From a virus, in the IMG/VR virus record IMGVR_UViG_3300006104_000938, positions 1-23,686 of that record: a DNA stretch of 23,686 nucleotides; one strand, given 5' to 3'. Under the pieces are notes generated by a model, which was not told where the DNA came from, did no database searches, and was given only the letters and a program-made list of their open reading frames with translations. Each line of letters opens with the position of its first letter. Position 1 is the stretch's first letter. This document shows, piece by piece, positions 1-7,481 of the stretch. The position numbers were made by a program, and so were the translations under genes.

Positions 1-408
1 GAAAATCGTACAGCATTTATTCACGGCGATCTTCAATTTGATAATATCATATACACAGGATCAAGATTTGTTTTCTTAGATTGGCGTCAAGACTTTGCAG
101 GACATATTCAAATTGGTGATATGTATTATGATCTTGCTAAACTTGTTGGTGGTATGCATATAAATTATGACCTTATCAAGAAAAACATGTTTACATTTAA
201 AGATCATCATGATAAAATAACTTATGAATATTCAAGTAGACCTGAATATGATAAGATGATACAACATTTACATATGCTTAATCTTTACGATATGGATTTA
301 ATTGAATTAATTGTATCTTTGATTTATTTGAATATGTCACCATTGCATGAAGCACCTTATGATAAAATGTTATATAGTATTGCATTAGAAAGATTGAATG
401 CTTATTAA
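1..408 (+). CDS. APH/choline-kinase-like phosphotransferase, C-terminal part
   Basis: The reading frame is open from base 1, so the gene is cut by the window edge; 135 residues remain. Visible residues 8-15 read HGDLQFDN, the Brenner-type HxDxxxxN catalytic loop of the aminoglycoside phosphotransferase/choline kinase fold. Then come FLDW (25-28), with the metal-binding Asp27, and GDMYYDLAKL (39-48), typical of the following helix. The family transfers ATP phosphate to a hydroxyl on a sugar, choline or similar small molecule. The gene is followed after 2 bases by a glycosyltransferase and then a KdsC-like phosphatase, so I infer phosphorylation of a sugar or a decorating group in glycan synthesis rather than antibiotic resistance. 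The internal ATG at 121 is not the start, because the motif lies upstream of it. Family confident; substrate unknown. Confidence 0.8.
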   Translation, partial: ENRTAFIHGDLQFDNIIYTGSRFVFLDWRQDFAGHIQIGDMYYDLAKLVGGMHINYDLIKKNMFTFKDHHDKITYEYSSRPEYDKMIQHLHMLNLYDMDLIELIVSLIYLNMSPLHEAPYDKMLYSIALERLNAY

Positions 409-410
409 TT

Positions 411-1109
411 ATGAAAGTTGCAGTAATTACTCCATATTATAAAGAACACATATCTTTATTAAAAAGATGTGCTGCTTCTATTCATAGTAATAATAATGAG
501 GTTACACATATTTTTATTTGTGATGGATCTGTTCCGTATAAAGAAATTGATAGTTGGACAAATTCTCAACATATATTATTATCAATAAATCACAATGATG
601 CTGGAGCAACGCCTAGAGCAATTGGTGCAATGAGTGCTTTTTCTCAAGGCTTTGATGCTGTTACATTTTTAGATGCTGATAATTTTTATGAGTTAAATCA
701 TATAGATAAAGTAGTAGAACTTCAGCAACAGAGACAAACAGATGTAGTTGCATCTACACGTAACATATGTAGAATTGATGGTGAAGTTTTATATGTAGAT
801 ACTACAGAGTCAGATGGTATAGAATTTTGTGATACCAATTGCATGTTTTTAATGAAAAGTACTTTGCCGTATTTACATGGATGGATAGCTGAACACAATT
901 TCAGACAGGTGTCTGATTTTCAATTTTGGAGTGTTCTCAAAAAAAGTAACTTAAAATTATCAGTATTATTTCAACCAACTGTAAATTACTGTAGTAACTG
1001 GACTTTGCATTATCTACAGGCCGGTGTAGAACCACCACCAAATTCAGTATCATTTGAAATAGATAATGCAGGAAATGCAATATATAAAAAATATAAAACG
1101 GAAGATTAA
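411..1109 (+). CDS. GT2-like (GT-A fold) glycosyltransferase
   Basis: A 232-aa protein with the GT-A N-terminal pattern: beta strand MKVAVITPYYKE, then FICDGS (35-40) with the nucleotide-binding Asp38, then FLDADN (86-91) giving the DxD metal/UDP-sugar motif (Asp88, Asp90). It should transfer a sugar from a nucleotide-sugar donor to an unknown acceptor in the cytoplasm. No signal peptide or membrane segment is seen. It starts 2 bases after the phosphotransferase stop with no clear Shine-Dalgarno, which suggests translational coupling, and it abuts the HAD gene. At this length it is a minimal GT-A domain without the C-terminal extension of larger GT2 enzymes. The acceptor could be phage DNA, a virion protein or host surface glycan; the sequence does not decide. 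Confidence 0.82.
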   Translation: MKVAVITPYYKEHISLLKRCAASIHSNNNEVTHIFICDGSVPYKEIDSWTNSQHILLSINHNDAGATPRAIGAMSAFSQGFDAVTFLDADNFYELNHIDKVVELQQQRQTDVVASTRNICRIDGEVLYVDTTESDGIEFCDTNCMFLMKSTLPYLHGWIAEHNFRQVSDFQFWSVLKKSNLKLSVLFQPTVNYCSNWTLHYLQAGVEPPPNSVSFEIDNAGNAIYKKYKTED

Positions 1110-1577
1110 ATGAATATTAAAAATTTTGTTATAGATGTTGATGGTGTATTATCAACAGGCCAATTTTTTTATACATCTGAAGGTAAAGTTATGAAGGTCT
1201 TTGGACCACACGACTCAGATGGTATTAAGTTAATTAAAAATATTGTTCAAATTAGATTCATTACTGCTGATTGGCGTGGATTTGATATTACAAAGAAAAG
1301 AATCGATGATATGAATTGTCCTTTAGAACTTGTATCTGAAGAACAACGATTTGGTTATATTGAAGATATTGGATTTGAACACACCGCATTTATGGGTGAT
1401 GGTTATTTTGATGCTAAAATAATGCCTCATGTTGCATGGGCATTTGCTCCAAAGAATGCACGTAAAGAATGTTTAGACGCTGCAGATTATGTTACTCCAT
1501 CTCGAGCCGGTGAAGGTGCTGTTATGGATGCTTGTTTATTTCTTAAGAAGGTATTAGAAAATGAGTCAGAAAATTGA
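1110..1577 (+). CDS. KdsC-like HAD phosphatase
   Basis: A 155-aa HAD-superfamily phosphatase of the cap-less C0 type, like 3-deoxy-D-manno-octulosonate-8-phosphate phosphatase (KdsC) and the phosphatase domain of CMP-NeuNAc synthetases. Motif I is DVDGVL (9-14) with nucleophile Asp9 and acid/base Asp11. Motif II is ITAD (51-54). Motif IV is GDGYFD (96-101). The C-terminal SRAGEGAV stretch matches the KdsC R-x-G-x-G-A loop. The motif III lysine is not obvious; Arg80 (SEEQRFGY) sits near where it is expected. It likely dephosphorylates a 2-keto-3-deoxy sugar phosphate or similar. It abuts the GT2 gene and overlaps the aldolase-like gene by 17 bases, so the three are probably one operon and pathway. 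Confidence 0.85.
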   Translation: MNIKNFVIDVDGVLSTGQFFYTSEGKVMKVFGPHDSDGIKLIKNIVQIRFITADWRGFDITKKRIDDMNCPLELVSEEQRFGYIEDIGFEHTAFMGDGYFDAKIMPHVAWAFAPKNARKECLDAADYVTPSRAGEGAVMDACLFLKKVLENESEN

Positions 1578-2583
1578 TGTTGGCATTGGGCCAATGAGTC
1601 TTGAAGTCATTGATGCAATTGTTGATTATGCTAATGACTTTAATAAAGTAATTATGCTTATTGCATCAAGAAATCAAATTGAAACATCTCGTCTTGATGG
1701 TGGATATGTTGGTGGATTGACTACGCAATCTTTTGTTGAAAGAGTTCGTGCAAGAGATGGTTATGGCTTAATTAAGATCTGCCGAGATCATTCCGGTCCA
1801 TATCTTAATGCAGCTGAAAAGAATATGGATTATACTGAAGCAATGCATCGTACTAAGATAAGTCTTGAAGATGATATTCTTGCAGGATTTGATCTTATTC
1901 ATATTGATCCTTCTTCAGCACCTGATCCGTATAAAGCTGGACAATCCCTGTTTATTCATTGTCTTAATACAATGTATCAAGCTGGTAAGCGTGTACAGTT
2001 TGAATTTGGATCAGAAGAAAATGTTGGTGTAGCAGCATCAGCTGAAAAATTTGAAAAGGATATTAAGTTTGCTCTTGACTTTGTACATCCAAAGTATGTT
2101 GTCGGTCAAACCGGTTCACTTGTAAAGAGTGTATATCAAGTTGGAACTTTCAATGAAGATAACGTAAAGCGTCTTGTTGAAATTGCTAATAAGTATGATG
2201 TGAAGCTTAAGGAACATAATGCTGATTATCTTGAAGCAGAAGATATTCAAAAGAAGATTGAACTTGGTGTTGGTGCAATCAATATTGCTCCAGAATTTGG
2301 TACACTTCAAACCTTTATTATCACATCTCTTGCTGATCAATATGGTCTTGATAATGAACTGAATAACTTCAAGAACACAGTCATTGATGGTAAGAAGTGG
2401 CAGAAGTGGGCTTGGGGAGATAATTTTGATGATGATCTTATGTATGCTTGTGCAGGACATTACCATTTCACTTCAGATGCATATTATAGATTAGTTGATA
2501 AAATTGAACAAGAATCCAATTGGCCAATCTTCGATCACGTAAAGCTAGGTGTGTATAATGCACTAGGTGTGTATGTTCAATGA
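1561..2583 (+). CDS. GatZ/KbaZ-like (tagatose-bisphosphate aldolase class II) protein
   Basis: A 340-aa protein resembling GatZ/KbaZ (COG4573), the so-called non-catalytic subunit of class II tagatose-1,6-bisphosphate aldolase. Recognisable blocks in order are ASRNQIE (35-41), GGYVGG (47-52), CRDHSGP (74-80), HIDPSS (114-119), QFEFGSEE (146-153), KEHNADYL (217-224) and NIAPEFG (241-247), on a TIM-barrel-like pattern. No partner GatY/KbaY gene is seen nearby, so it may act alone on another keto-sugar or aldol substrate. It begins inside the KdsC-like gene after an AGAAGG-type ribosome site, and ends overlapping the next ATG (ATGA). I infer that it builds or cleaves the sugar skeleton the HAD enzyme dephosphorylates. 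Family fairly confident; reaction not established. Confidence 0.72.
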   Translation: MSQKIDVGIGPMSLEVIDAIVDYANDFNKVIMLIASRNQIETSRLDGGYVGGLTTQSFVERVRARDGYGLIKICRDHSGPYLNAAEKNMDYTEAMHRTKISLEDDILAGFDLIHIDPSSAPDPYKAGQSLFIHCLNTMYQAGKRVQFEFGSEENVGVAASAEKFEKDIKFALDFVHPKYVVGQTGSLVKSVYQVGTFNEDNVKRLVEIANKYDVKLKEHNADYLEAEDIQKKIELGVGAINIAPEFGTLQTFIITSLADQYGLDNELNNFKNTVIDGKKWQKWAWGDNFDDDLMYACAGHYHFTSDAYYRLVDKIEQESNWPIFDHVKLGVYNALGVYVQ

Positions 2584-3473
2584 AACTATTGACAATCTGC
2601 CCAGTTCATGATTTTTCGGGTGAAGGATTTGATGGAAATGCCTATTATAGAGACCAAACAAATCCAAACGATGTTGTAAGAAATAATATTGCTAATATCA
2701 AAAGATTTAATAATGATGTTAGCATTATTATTCATGTGAATAAAGATTTTGATAAGTTTGATCCAACTATTGCTGATATAGAAAATGTATATGTAAATCC
2801 CGAAAGATTTGCTGTTACTCATGGTTCTAGTCAGATGGCATCCCTATTGACATCAATTAAGTATGGTATTAAATTAGGTATTGAGTTTGATTATTTGACT
2901 GTTACTCATTCCGGAGAAATGTTTATCAAAGAAAATGCGATAGACTATATGAAGGATTATGAGTTCAGCATGTGGTATCCACCAAATAGAGATAAGAGTA
3001 TTACTGGGTGGTTACCATATGAAATGGTTCTGAAGTTTCATAGAGAAGGAATGGATCTATTCAATGGTCTTGTTCCCAACCATGAATATGCTGCCGGATT
3101 TATTGAAGGATCATTTTATAATAAAGCACTAGTACTTAAGATGATGAACTGGTTTGAAGAATATTTTGATATTCAAACAATGAATAATTTAGATTTTGTA
3201 TTAGAAGAAATTATGATTCCTACAGTTGCTTATTATTTGAGTGAAACTAAAAATCCGGCAACATCTATTAATGCAATATTGCTTACTGGTGGTCATCAAC
3301 CACAACGGACAATGGATAATATTGAATTGATTAGAAATAACAAACCATTACAATTTTGGAATGCAAATCAATTTGGTGGTGAAATTATAGATGATACTCA
3401 ACATATCTATACAGTAAAGCGTATTAATAGAACTATGAATGATCCCATTCGTCAACAGATCAGTAAACTATAG
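2580..3473 (+). CDS. putative glycosyltransferase-like protein
   Basis: A 297-aa soluble protein starting in an ATGA overlap with the aldolase-like gene. The N-terminus MKLLTICPVHDF and the strand VSIIIHVNKDF look like the alternating beta/alpha start of a GT-A fold. Near residue 100-115 is a hydrophobic strand followed by LTVTHSGEMF, loosely reminiscent of the core-2/I-branching (GT14-type) layout, but I see no convincing DxD motif. Its place between sugar-metabolism genes is the main reason to suspect a sugar transferase. It is followed after 9 bases, containing a good AGGAG ribosome site, by glutaredoxin. It could equally be a non-catalytic carbohydrate-binding protein. Confidence 0.45.
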   Translation: MKLLTICPVHDFSGEGFDGNAYYRDQTNPNDVVRNNIANIKRFNNDVSIIIHVNKDFDKFDPTIADIENVYVNPERFAVTHGSSQMASLLTSIKYGIKLGIEFDYLTVTHSGEMFIKENAIDYMKDYEFSMWYPPNRDKSITGWLPYEMVLKFHREGMDLFNGLVPNHEYAAGFIEGSFYNKALVLKMMNWFEEYFDIQTMNNLDFVLEEIMIPTVAYYLSETKNPATSINAILLTGGHQPQRTMDNIELIRNNKPLQFWNANQFGGEIIDDTQHIYTVKRINRTMNDPIRQQISKL

Positions 3474-3482
3474 GAGAAATAA

Positions 3483-3743
3483 ATGTATACTCACGCAGTA
3501 ATGTATTCAAAAGATTCATGCATGTATTGTGATTATGCTCGCGATTTAATCTTAAACACAAAGCTTTCTTTGCAAAAGCTTGTTTATCATAAGGATTTTA
3601 CTTATGAAGAACTTATTGCAAAGGTTCCACATGCAAAGTCTTTTCCACAAATCTTTCTGTATGATGAAGCCAATACAGAAACATACATTGGTGGATATAA
3701 GGAACTTCAAACATTTATCAATGAAAATAAGGATAAGTTCTAA
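3483..3743 (+). CDS. grx: glutaredoxin
   Basis: An 86-aa thioredoxin-fold protein with the dithiol active site CMYC (Cys13, Cys16) after a short first strand, the cis-proline loop KSFPQIF (Pro55) and the GGY glutathione-binding turn (70-72). Length and motif order fit phage glutaredoxins that re-reduce ribonucleotide reductase. Its likely role is supplying reducing power for deoxynucleotide synthesis during infection. The start is set by a strong TAGGAG site about 6 bases upstream, and the stop overlaps the next ATG (TAATG). No ribonucleotide reductase gene lies in this window. Confidence 0.9.
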   Translation: MYTHAVMYSKDSCMYCDYARDLILNTKLSLQKLVYHKDFTYEELIAKVPHAKSFPQIFLYDEANTETYIGGYKELQTFINENKDKF

Positions 3744-4024
3744 TGGTCAATGATTATCTCGAAAGAATTCTTAATGAAGGCGATGCAGAAATCGTCTTTG
3801 ATAAGGTCGATGGTACTCGTAGGATTATGCGTTGTACCAAGAATAAGCAATATATAGATGAACATACTAAAGATCATAAACGTAAGACTGAGCGAGTAAT
3901 CAATAAGACTGCTGAAGTTCTTACAGTATTTGATATTGAAAAGAATGATTGGAGAACTATTCGTCCAGATTCAATTATTAGTTTTAGGCAATTAGAACAT
4001 GAAGCAAGAGCTGACCGGGTTTAA
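3743..4024 (+). CDS. WYL_2/DUF2693-like small phage protein
   Basis: A 93-aa protein with the pattern EIVFDKVDGTRRIMRCTKN, a linker, then VFDIEKNDWRTIRPDSIISF. This is the arrangement I associate with the phage family DUF2693, renamed WYL_2 (Sm/SH3-like beta barrel), common in T4-like phages. The molecular function is not established; a small regulatory or nucleic-acid-related role is only inference. It shares the TAATG overlap with glutaredoxin and its 3' end overlaps the next small ORF by 26 bases. Family assignment is by eye. Confidence 0.65.
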   Translation: MVNDYLERILNEGDAEIVFDKVDGTRRIMRCTKNKQYIDEHTKDHKRKTERVINKTAEVLTVFDIEKNDWRTIRPDSIISFRQLEHEARADRV

Positions 4025-4163
4025 AAGATTTAGAGCTCTTCTTGCTAAATGGATAGTATATCATATTGCTTTTAGAATTAGTAGATTAGCAGTATTATCT
4101 TTGTGTTTAGAAGTAGCAAATTTGTATTATGAAAATATAGAAAGTGTAGATGACGATGGCTGA
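3999..4163 (+). CDS. hypothetical 54-aa protein
   Basis: A short ORF filling the space between the WYL_2-like gene and the GT-B glycosyltransferase, overlapping both ends (26 bases and 14 bases). The predicted protein begins MKQELTGFKRFRALLAKW, followed by a mostly hydrophobic, amphipathic stretch (IVYHIAFRISRLAVLSLCL, about residues 19-37) and an acidic tail ending ESVDDDG. It may be membrane-associated. Support is the tight packing of the phage genome, which would otherwise leave an unexplained gap of about 125 bases. There is no strong Shine-Dalgarno and no recognised family. Confidence 0.5.
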   Translation: MKQELTGFKRFRALLAKWIVYHIAFRISRLAVLSLCLEVANLYYENIESVDDDG

Positions 4164-5148
4164 GATTGAACGTAATGAATTGAATAAAAACTCAAAGGGC
4201 GGAACCGAGCTAATGCTTGAAGGCCTTTATTCTAGACTTGATCATGATCTGTTAGATAAGTTTCAAATTATTCCATCTCGTGTTAGAGATCTGAAGCAGG
4301 ATAAGATCCGTATCTACTGGCTACACGATCTTCCAAATGATCCAGAAACCCAGCATATTAAAGAAGCAAGCAGCCGTAATAGATTCCATAAGATTGTCTA
4401 TTGCTGTAACTGGCAAATGCAACAATATCAAACTCTTCTTGGAGTACCACACGATATTCAATCTTGTGTAATTGATAATGCCATTGATCCAATTCCTTAT
4501 ATGGAAAAGTCTAAGGATGTTATTCGGCTCGTATATACATCAACACCTCAACGTGGTCTAGAAATTCTTGTACCAGTGTTTCAAGAACTTTGTAAGAAGT
4601 ATGATAATATTGAGCTTGATGTATTTTCATCATTCAAGATCTATGGTTGGGAAGAGGCTGATCGTAGATTTGAACCACTTTATGAAGTGTGTCGTCAACA
4701 TCCTAAGATCAATTATCATGGATTCCAACCTAATGAAGTTGTCCGTGAACATCTGCAAAAGGCTCATATCTTTGCCTATCCTTCAATCTGGCTTGAGTGT
4801 AATAGTCTTTCACTGATCGGTGCAATGTCTGCTGGTCTGATGTGTGTCCATCCAAACTACGGTGGTATGACTGATACTGCTGGTCAACTTACACAAATGT
4901 ATCATTGGGATAAGGATGTCAATGTGCATGCAAACATCTTTTACAATATGATGTGTAACGCAATTGAAACCGTTAATGATGATAATATGCAAGGGTATCT
5001 TCGTTATGTAAAGTCTTATGCTGATAATAGATATAATTGGGATAAGATTGCATCACAATGGAATAGTCTTCTTGTCGGTCTTCATGATCGGTATAAGGAT
5101 ACAGACCTCAGCATTCAAAAGAATTATTTTAGCTTTAAAACATCATGA
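4150..5148 (+). CDS. GT-B (GT4-like) glycosyltransferase
   Basis: A 332-aa group-1 type glycosyltransferase. NSKGGTEL (14-21) is the N-terminal glycine loop, IRLVYTSTPQRGL (125-137) starts the donor-binding C-terminal Rossmann domain, and AYPSIWLECNSL (209-220) begins the sugar-nucleotide motif. In most GT4 enzymes this reads E-x7-E; here Glu216 is kept but the second Glu is replaced by Gly224 (LIGAMSAG). The protein has no signal or membrane segment. A stop lies directly upstream in frame, so the start is ATG 4150 or the in-frame ATG 4156. The stop overlaps the next gene (ATGA). It should transfer a sugar in the cytoplasm as the last member of the sugar cassette; donor and acceptor are unknown. 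Confidence 0.85.
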   Translation: MTMAEIERNELNKNSKGGTELMLEGLYSRLDHDLLDKFQIIPSRVRDLKQDKIRIYWLHDLPNDPETQHIKEASSRNRFHKIVYCCNWQMQQYQTLLGVPHDIQSCVIDNAIDPIPYMEKSKDVIRLVYTSTPQRGLEILVPVFQELCKKYDNIELDVFSSFKIYGWEEADRRFEPLYEVCRQHPKINYHGFQPNEVVREHLQKAHIFAYPSIWLECNSLSLIGAMSAGLMCVHPNYGGMTDTAGQLTQMYHWDKDVNVHANIFYNMMCNAIETVNDDNMQGYLRYVKSYADNRYNWDKIASQWNSLLVGLHDRYKDTDLSIQKNYFSFKTS

Positions 5149-6209
5149 GAAAACAAACTATTGAACAGAAGCATATTGGCAACGAGCCTATTGCTGACGC
5201 TATCAATAATAATGAAGACTTCGTTCTGGCTTTAAATTGGTATAACTATAACTTCGATGTAAAGAGGGGTAAGCTCTGGATTGCTCAATATATGAGTAAG
5301 AATAATTATCCTATCGAAGATATTAACCAATTTAAGGCCGGGCCGGATTCTTATGTAACCAGCACAGCTGCAGCTTTAGCTCGTTTGAACAATAACGGTT
5401 ATGAAATAAATGAATCTCAGCGAGATAAGATAACTCGTGTAATTGACTGTATTGTCAATAAAAAGAAAGCTGAAGGAAAAGTTTCCAGAACACTTACTAT
5501 TACAATTCAAAAGTGGCATCATGTAGTAGCAGACTTAGAAGATCAAATTGATAAGTTTGTTGAAAACGGTTATGCCTCAGCATTTAAGCCTTATGACTAT
5601 TTTAAGCGTAAGAATATTACAGTAAGTGATTCAGAAAATATTATCAAGTACTATACTAGGTTGCAAGAAGAGTTGACTCAAACTCTTGCAGGTAAGACTA
5701 AAGATCTTAATGAAGCTTATTCTAAATTTGCAAAAGCCGATCTGAAAAAGTACTTAGCCTTTGTGTCTAATATTATTAATGATTGTACCCAAGCTGTTAA
5801 TGTAAAGAAAGTTTCTCGTAAGCCTAGAAAGGCAAAAGAAAAAACATCTACACAGCTTGTTTCTAAAATGAAATATCTTAAAGAATCTGCTCCATATAAA
5901 ATTGTATCTATTGATCCAGCTAAAATTGTAAAAGCTCAAACTCTATATGTCTTTAATACTAAATATAGAAGACTAGGAGTTTATACTGCAGCAGATGAAA
6001 ATGGATTGTCTGTAAAAGGATCATCTATTATCAATTTTGATACTGAAAATTCTTGTTCCAAGGTTCTTAGAAAACCTGAAGATATTCTTAAGGTATTTGT
6101 TTCTGAAAGTAAGTTTAAACTTAAGAAAGAGTTTGAAAGTATTAAAGCCGCTAAAGTTATTATGAATGGTCGAATAAACGAGGACATTGTAATACTTAGG
6201 GCATTCTAA
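5145..6209 (+). CDS. conserved-looking phage protein of unknown function
   Basis: A 354-aa protein that I do not assign to a family. The N-terminal half is mainly helical and polar, with a long charged helix region (about 95-225) including RTLTITIQKWHHVVADLEDQ and a possible coiled coil. A basic linker RKPRKAKEK lies near 225. The C-terminal part (about 245-354) looks like a beta-rich domain with YKIVSIDPAKIVKAQTLYVF and KYRRLGVYTA. There is no signal peptide or catalytic motif. It overlaps the GT-B gene (ATGA) and the next gene (TAATG), so it is in the same transcription unit. A DNA- or nucleoprotein-binding role would fit the basic linker, but this is inference. Confidence 0.75.
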   Translation: MRKQTIEQKHIGNEPIADAINNNEDFVLALNWYNYNFDVKRGKLWIAQYMSKNNYPIEDINQFKAGPDSYVTSTAAALARLNNNGYEINESQRDKITRVIDCIVNKKKAEGKVSRTLTITIQKWHHVVADLEDQIDKFVENGYASAFKPYDYFKRKNITVSDSENIIKYYTRLQEELTQTLAGKTKDLNEAYSKFAKADLKKYLAFVSNIINDCTQAVNVKKVSRKPRKAKEKTSTQLVSKMKYLKESAPYKIVSIDPAKIVKAQTLYVFNTKYRRLGVYTAADENGLSVKGSSIINFDTENSCSKVLRKPEDILKVFVSESKFKLKKEFESIKAAKVIMNGRINEDIVILRAF

Positions 6210-6565
6210 TGGATGAAGAAAAAAATAACGTAATCCAATTTCCAAGACAGAAGGTCAATAATGATTCTTTGCCAACTACGACAGAACAATTAGTAGATGG
6301 AATTACAAAGGTCCGTGAAACATTTGCTGATATTCTTTCAGCAGAAATAGCTTCTGACGTATTTGGCAAATGCATTTTGGCCGGTTTTGGAAATATTTCA
6401 GAAACAGAACATGCACGTGATTGCATTTTAGTTGTAGAATCAATTAAGTCTTTGCTACTAAAATCTATAGACCATGAGTATCCTTTACAAGAGTTTGCAA
6501 ATACCGCTATGGCTGTGTTTGATGATAAGTTCAAATATTCTGATGAAGATGATTATTTTGATTGA
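6209..6565 (+). CDS. hypothetical 118-aa protein
   Basis: A small acidic protein opening with MDEEKNNVIQFPR, a short N-terminal motif seen in various unrelated small bacterial and phage proteins, followed by a helical core (about 25-105) and an acidic tail EDDYFD. It has no recognised domain. It starts in a TAATG overlap and ends exactly where the next promoter begins, so it is the last gene of the upstream transcription unit. Function unknown. Confidence 0.7.
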   Translation: MDEEKNNVIQFPRQKVNNDSLPTTTEQLVDGITKVRETFADILSAEIASDVFGKCILAGFGNISETEHARDCILVVESIKSLLLKSIDHEYPLQEFANTAMAVFDDKFKYSDEDDYFD

Positions 6566-6590
6566 CATTAATTTTTAATTTTGATATAAT
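6562..6590 (+). promoter_or_regulatory. consensus sigma70 promoter with extended -10
   Basis: TTGACA at 6562-6567, a 17-base AT-rich spacer, then TATAAT at 6585-6590 preceded by TGA (extended -10). Every base of both hexamers matches the host housekeeping consensus. Predicted start is near 6597, giving a leader of about 26 bases to ATG 6623. It overlaps the last codon and stop of the upstream gene. It should drive RNase H and the following overlapping genes early in infection. Confidence 0.88.
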
Positions 6591-6622
6591 TGCTATATGA
6601 ACAACTCTTTTGGAAACTCACA

Positions 6623-7471
6623 ATGATTATTATGGATCTGTCGCAAGTTATGATTGCGACGCTTATGGTTCAACTCGGCAACCATAAGGATAATGAACTC
6701 GACGAAAATATGCTTCGGCATATGGTACTTAATAGTATCCGTTATAATAAAACCAAGTTTGCACCTGAGTATGGTGAATTGGTTATTGCTGCTGATGCTC
6801 CTCGCTCTTGGCGTAGGAATGTATATCCTTATTACAAGGCAGCTCGTCGGAAGTCTCGCGAAGAATCTACTATGAACTGGGGTGCTATCTTTGATAGCCT
6901 CCATAAGATCCGTGAGGAAATCAAGGAAAATTTTCCGTACAAGGTTCTGCGGGTTGAACTTGCTGAAGCTGACGATGTTATTTCTGTGCTTACAAAGCAT
7001 ACTCGCAATGAGCCAATTCTTATTCTGTCTGGCGATAAGGATTTTCAACAACTGCAAAAGTATGACAATGTCAAGCAATATAGCCCACCTATGAAGAAGT
7101 GGATCCAATGTAAGAATCCTCAAGAATATCTTATGGAACATATTTTTCGTGGCGATGTTAGCGACGGTGTTCCTAATATTCTTAGTGCTGATGATACTTT
7201 TGTTTCTGGATCACGTCAAAAGCCCATTTCTTCAAAGAAGATTGAGTCTTGGATCAAAGATGGTCCTGAAGCTATTCTTAACTTTGAGCAATATCGTAAT
7301 TTTAGTCGCAATCGTCTACTTATTGATTTTGATTATATTCCTGAAGACATCCAGTCAAATATCCTAAATGAATATATAAACTATCAAGGTGTTAATGATA
7401 AAAGTAAACTCATGAACTACTTTATGCAAAATAAGCTTAAGCATTTGACTGATAATATTAATGATTTTTAA
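6623..7471 (+). CDS. rnh: T4-type RNase H (FEN-family 5'-3' exonuclease)
   Basis: A 282-aa orthologue of T4 RNase H, which removes RNA primers and short adjoining DNA from lagging-strand fragments. Metal-binding acidic residues are visible in order: Asp5 (MDLSQ), Asp58 (AADAPRSWRR), Glu115/Asp117/Asp118 (EADD), Asp138/Asp140 (SGDKDF) and the GDVSDGVPN loop (177-185). The T4 signatures NVKQYSPPMKKW and IDFDYIPEDIQ are both present, and the length is close to the T4 enzyme (about 305). The frame is open further upstream, to a TTG at 6590, but that codon lies in the promoter -10 box, so ATG 6623 (or in-frame 6632) is the real start. The Shine-Dalgarno is weak (TTGGAA). Confidence 0.95.
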   Translation: MIIMDLSQVMIATLMVQLGNHKDNELDENMLRHMVLNSIRYNKTKFAPEYGELVIAADAPRSWRRNVYPYYKAARRKSREESTMNWGAIFDSLHKIREEIKENFPYKVLRVELAEADDVISVLTKHTRNEPILILSGDKDFQQLQKYDNVKQYSPPMKKWIQCKNPQEYLMEHIFRGDVSDGVPNILSADDTFVSGSRQKPISSKKIESWIKDGPEAILNFEQYRNFSRNRLLIDFDYIPEDIQSNILNEYINYQGVNDKSKLMNYFMQNKLKHLTDNINDF

Positions 7472-7481
7472 GGAATAATAG

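Noticed and set aside
2545-2574. 12-base direct repeat (CTAGGTGTGTAT twice) at the end of the aldolase-like gene.
   Set aside because: In-frame 18-base period encoding LGVY twice; most simply a coding repeat.
6590-6622. An in-frame upstream TTG start for RNase H at 6590.
   Set aside because: It lies in the TATAAT box of a consensus promoter, upstream of the predicted transcript start; ATG 6623 aligns with the family start.
6593-7141. A 182-codon minus-strand open frame opposite RNase H.
   Set aside because: Shadow of a gene with clear catalytic motifs; no promoter or protein signature.
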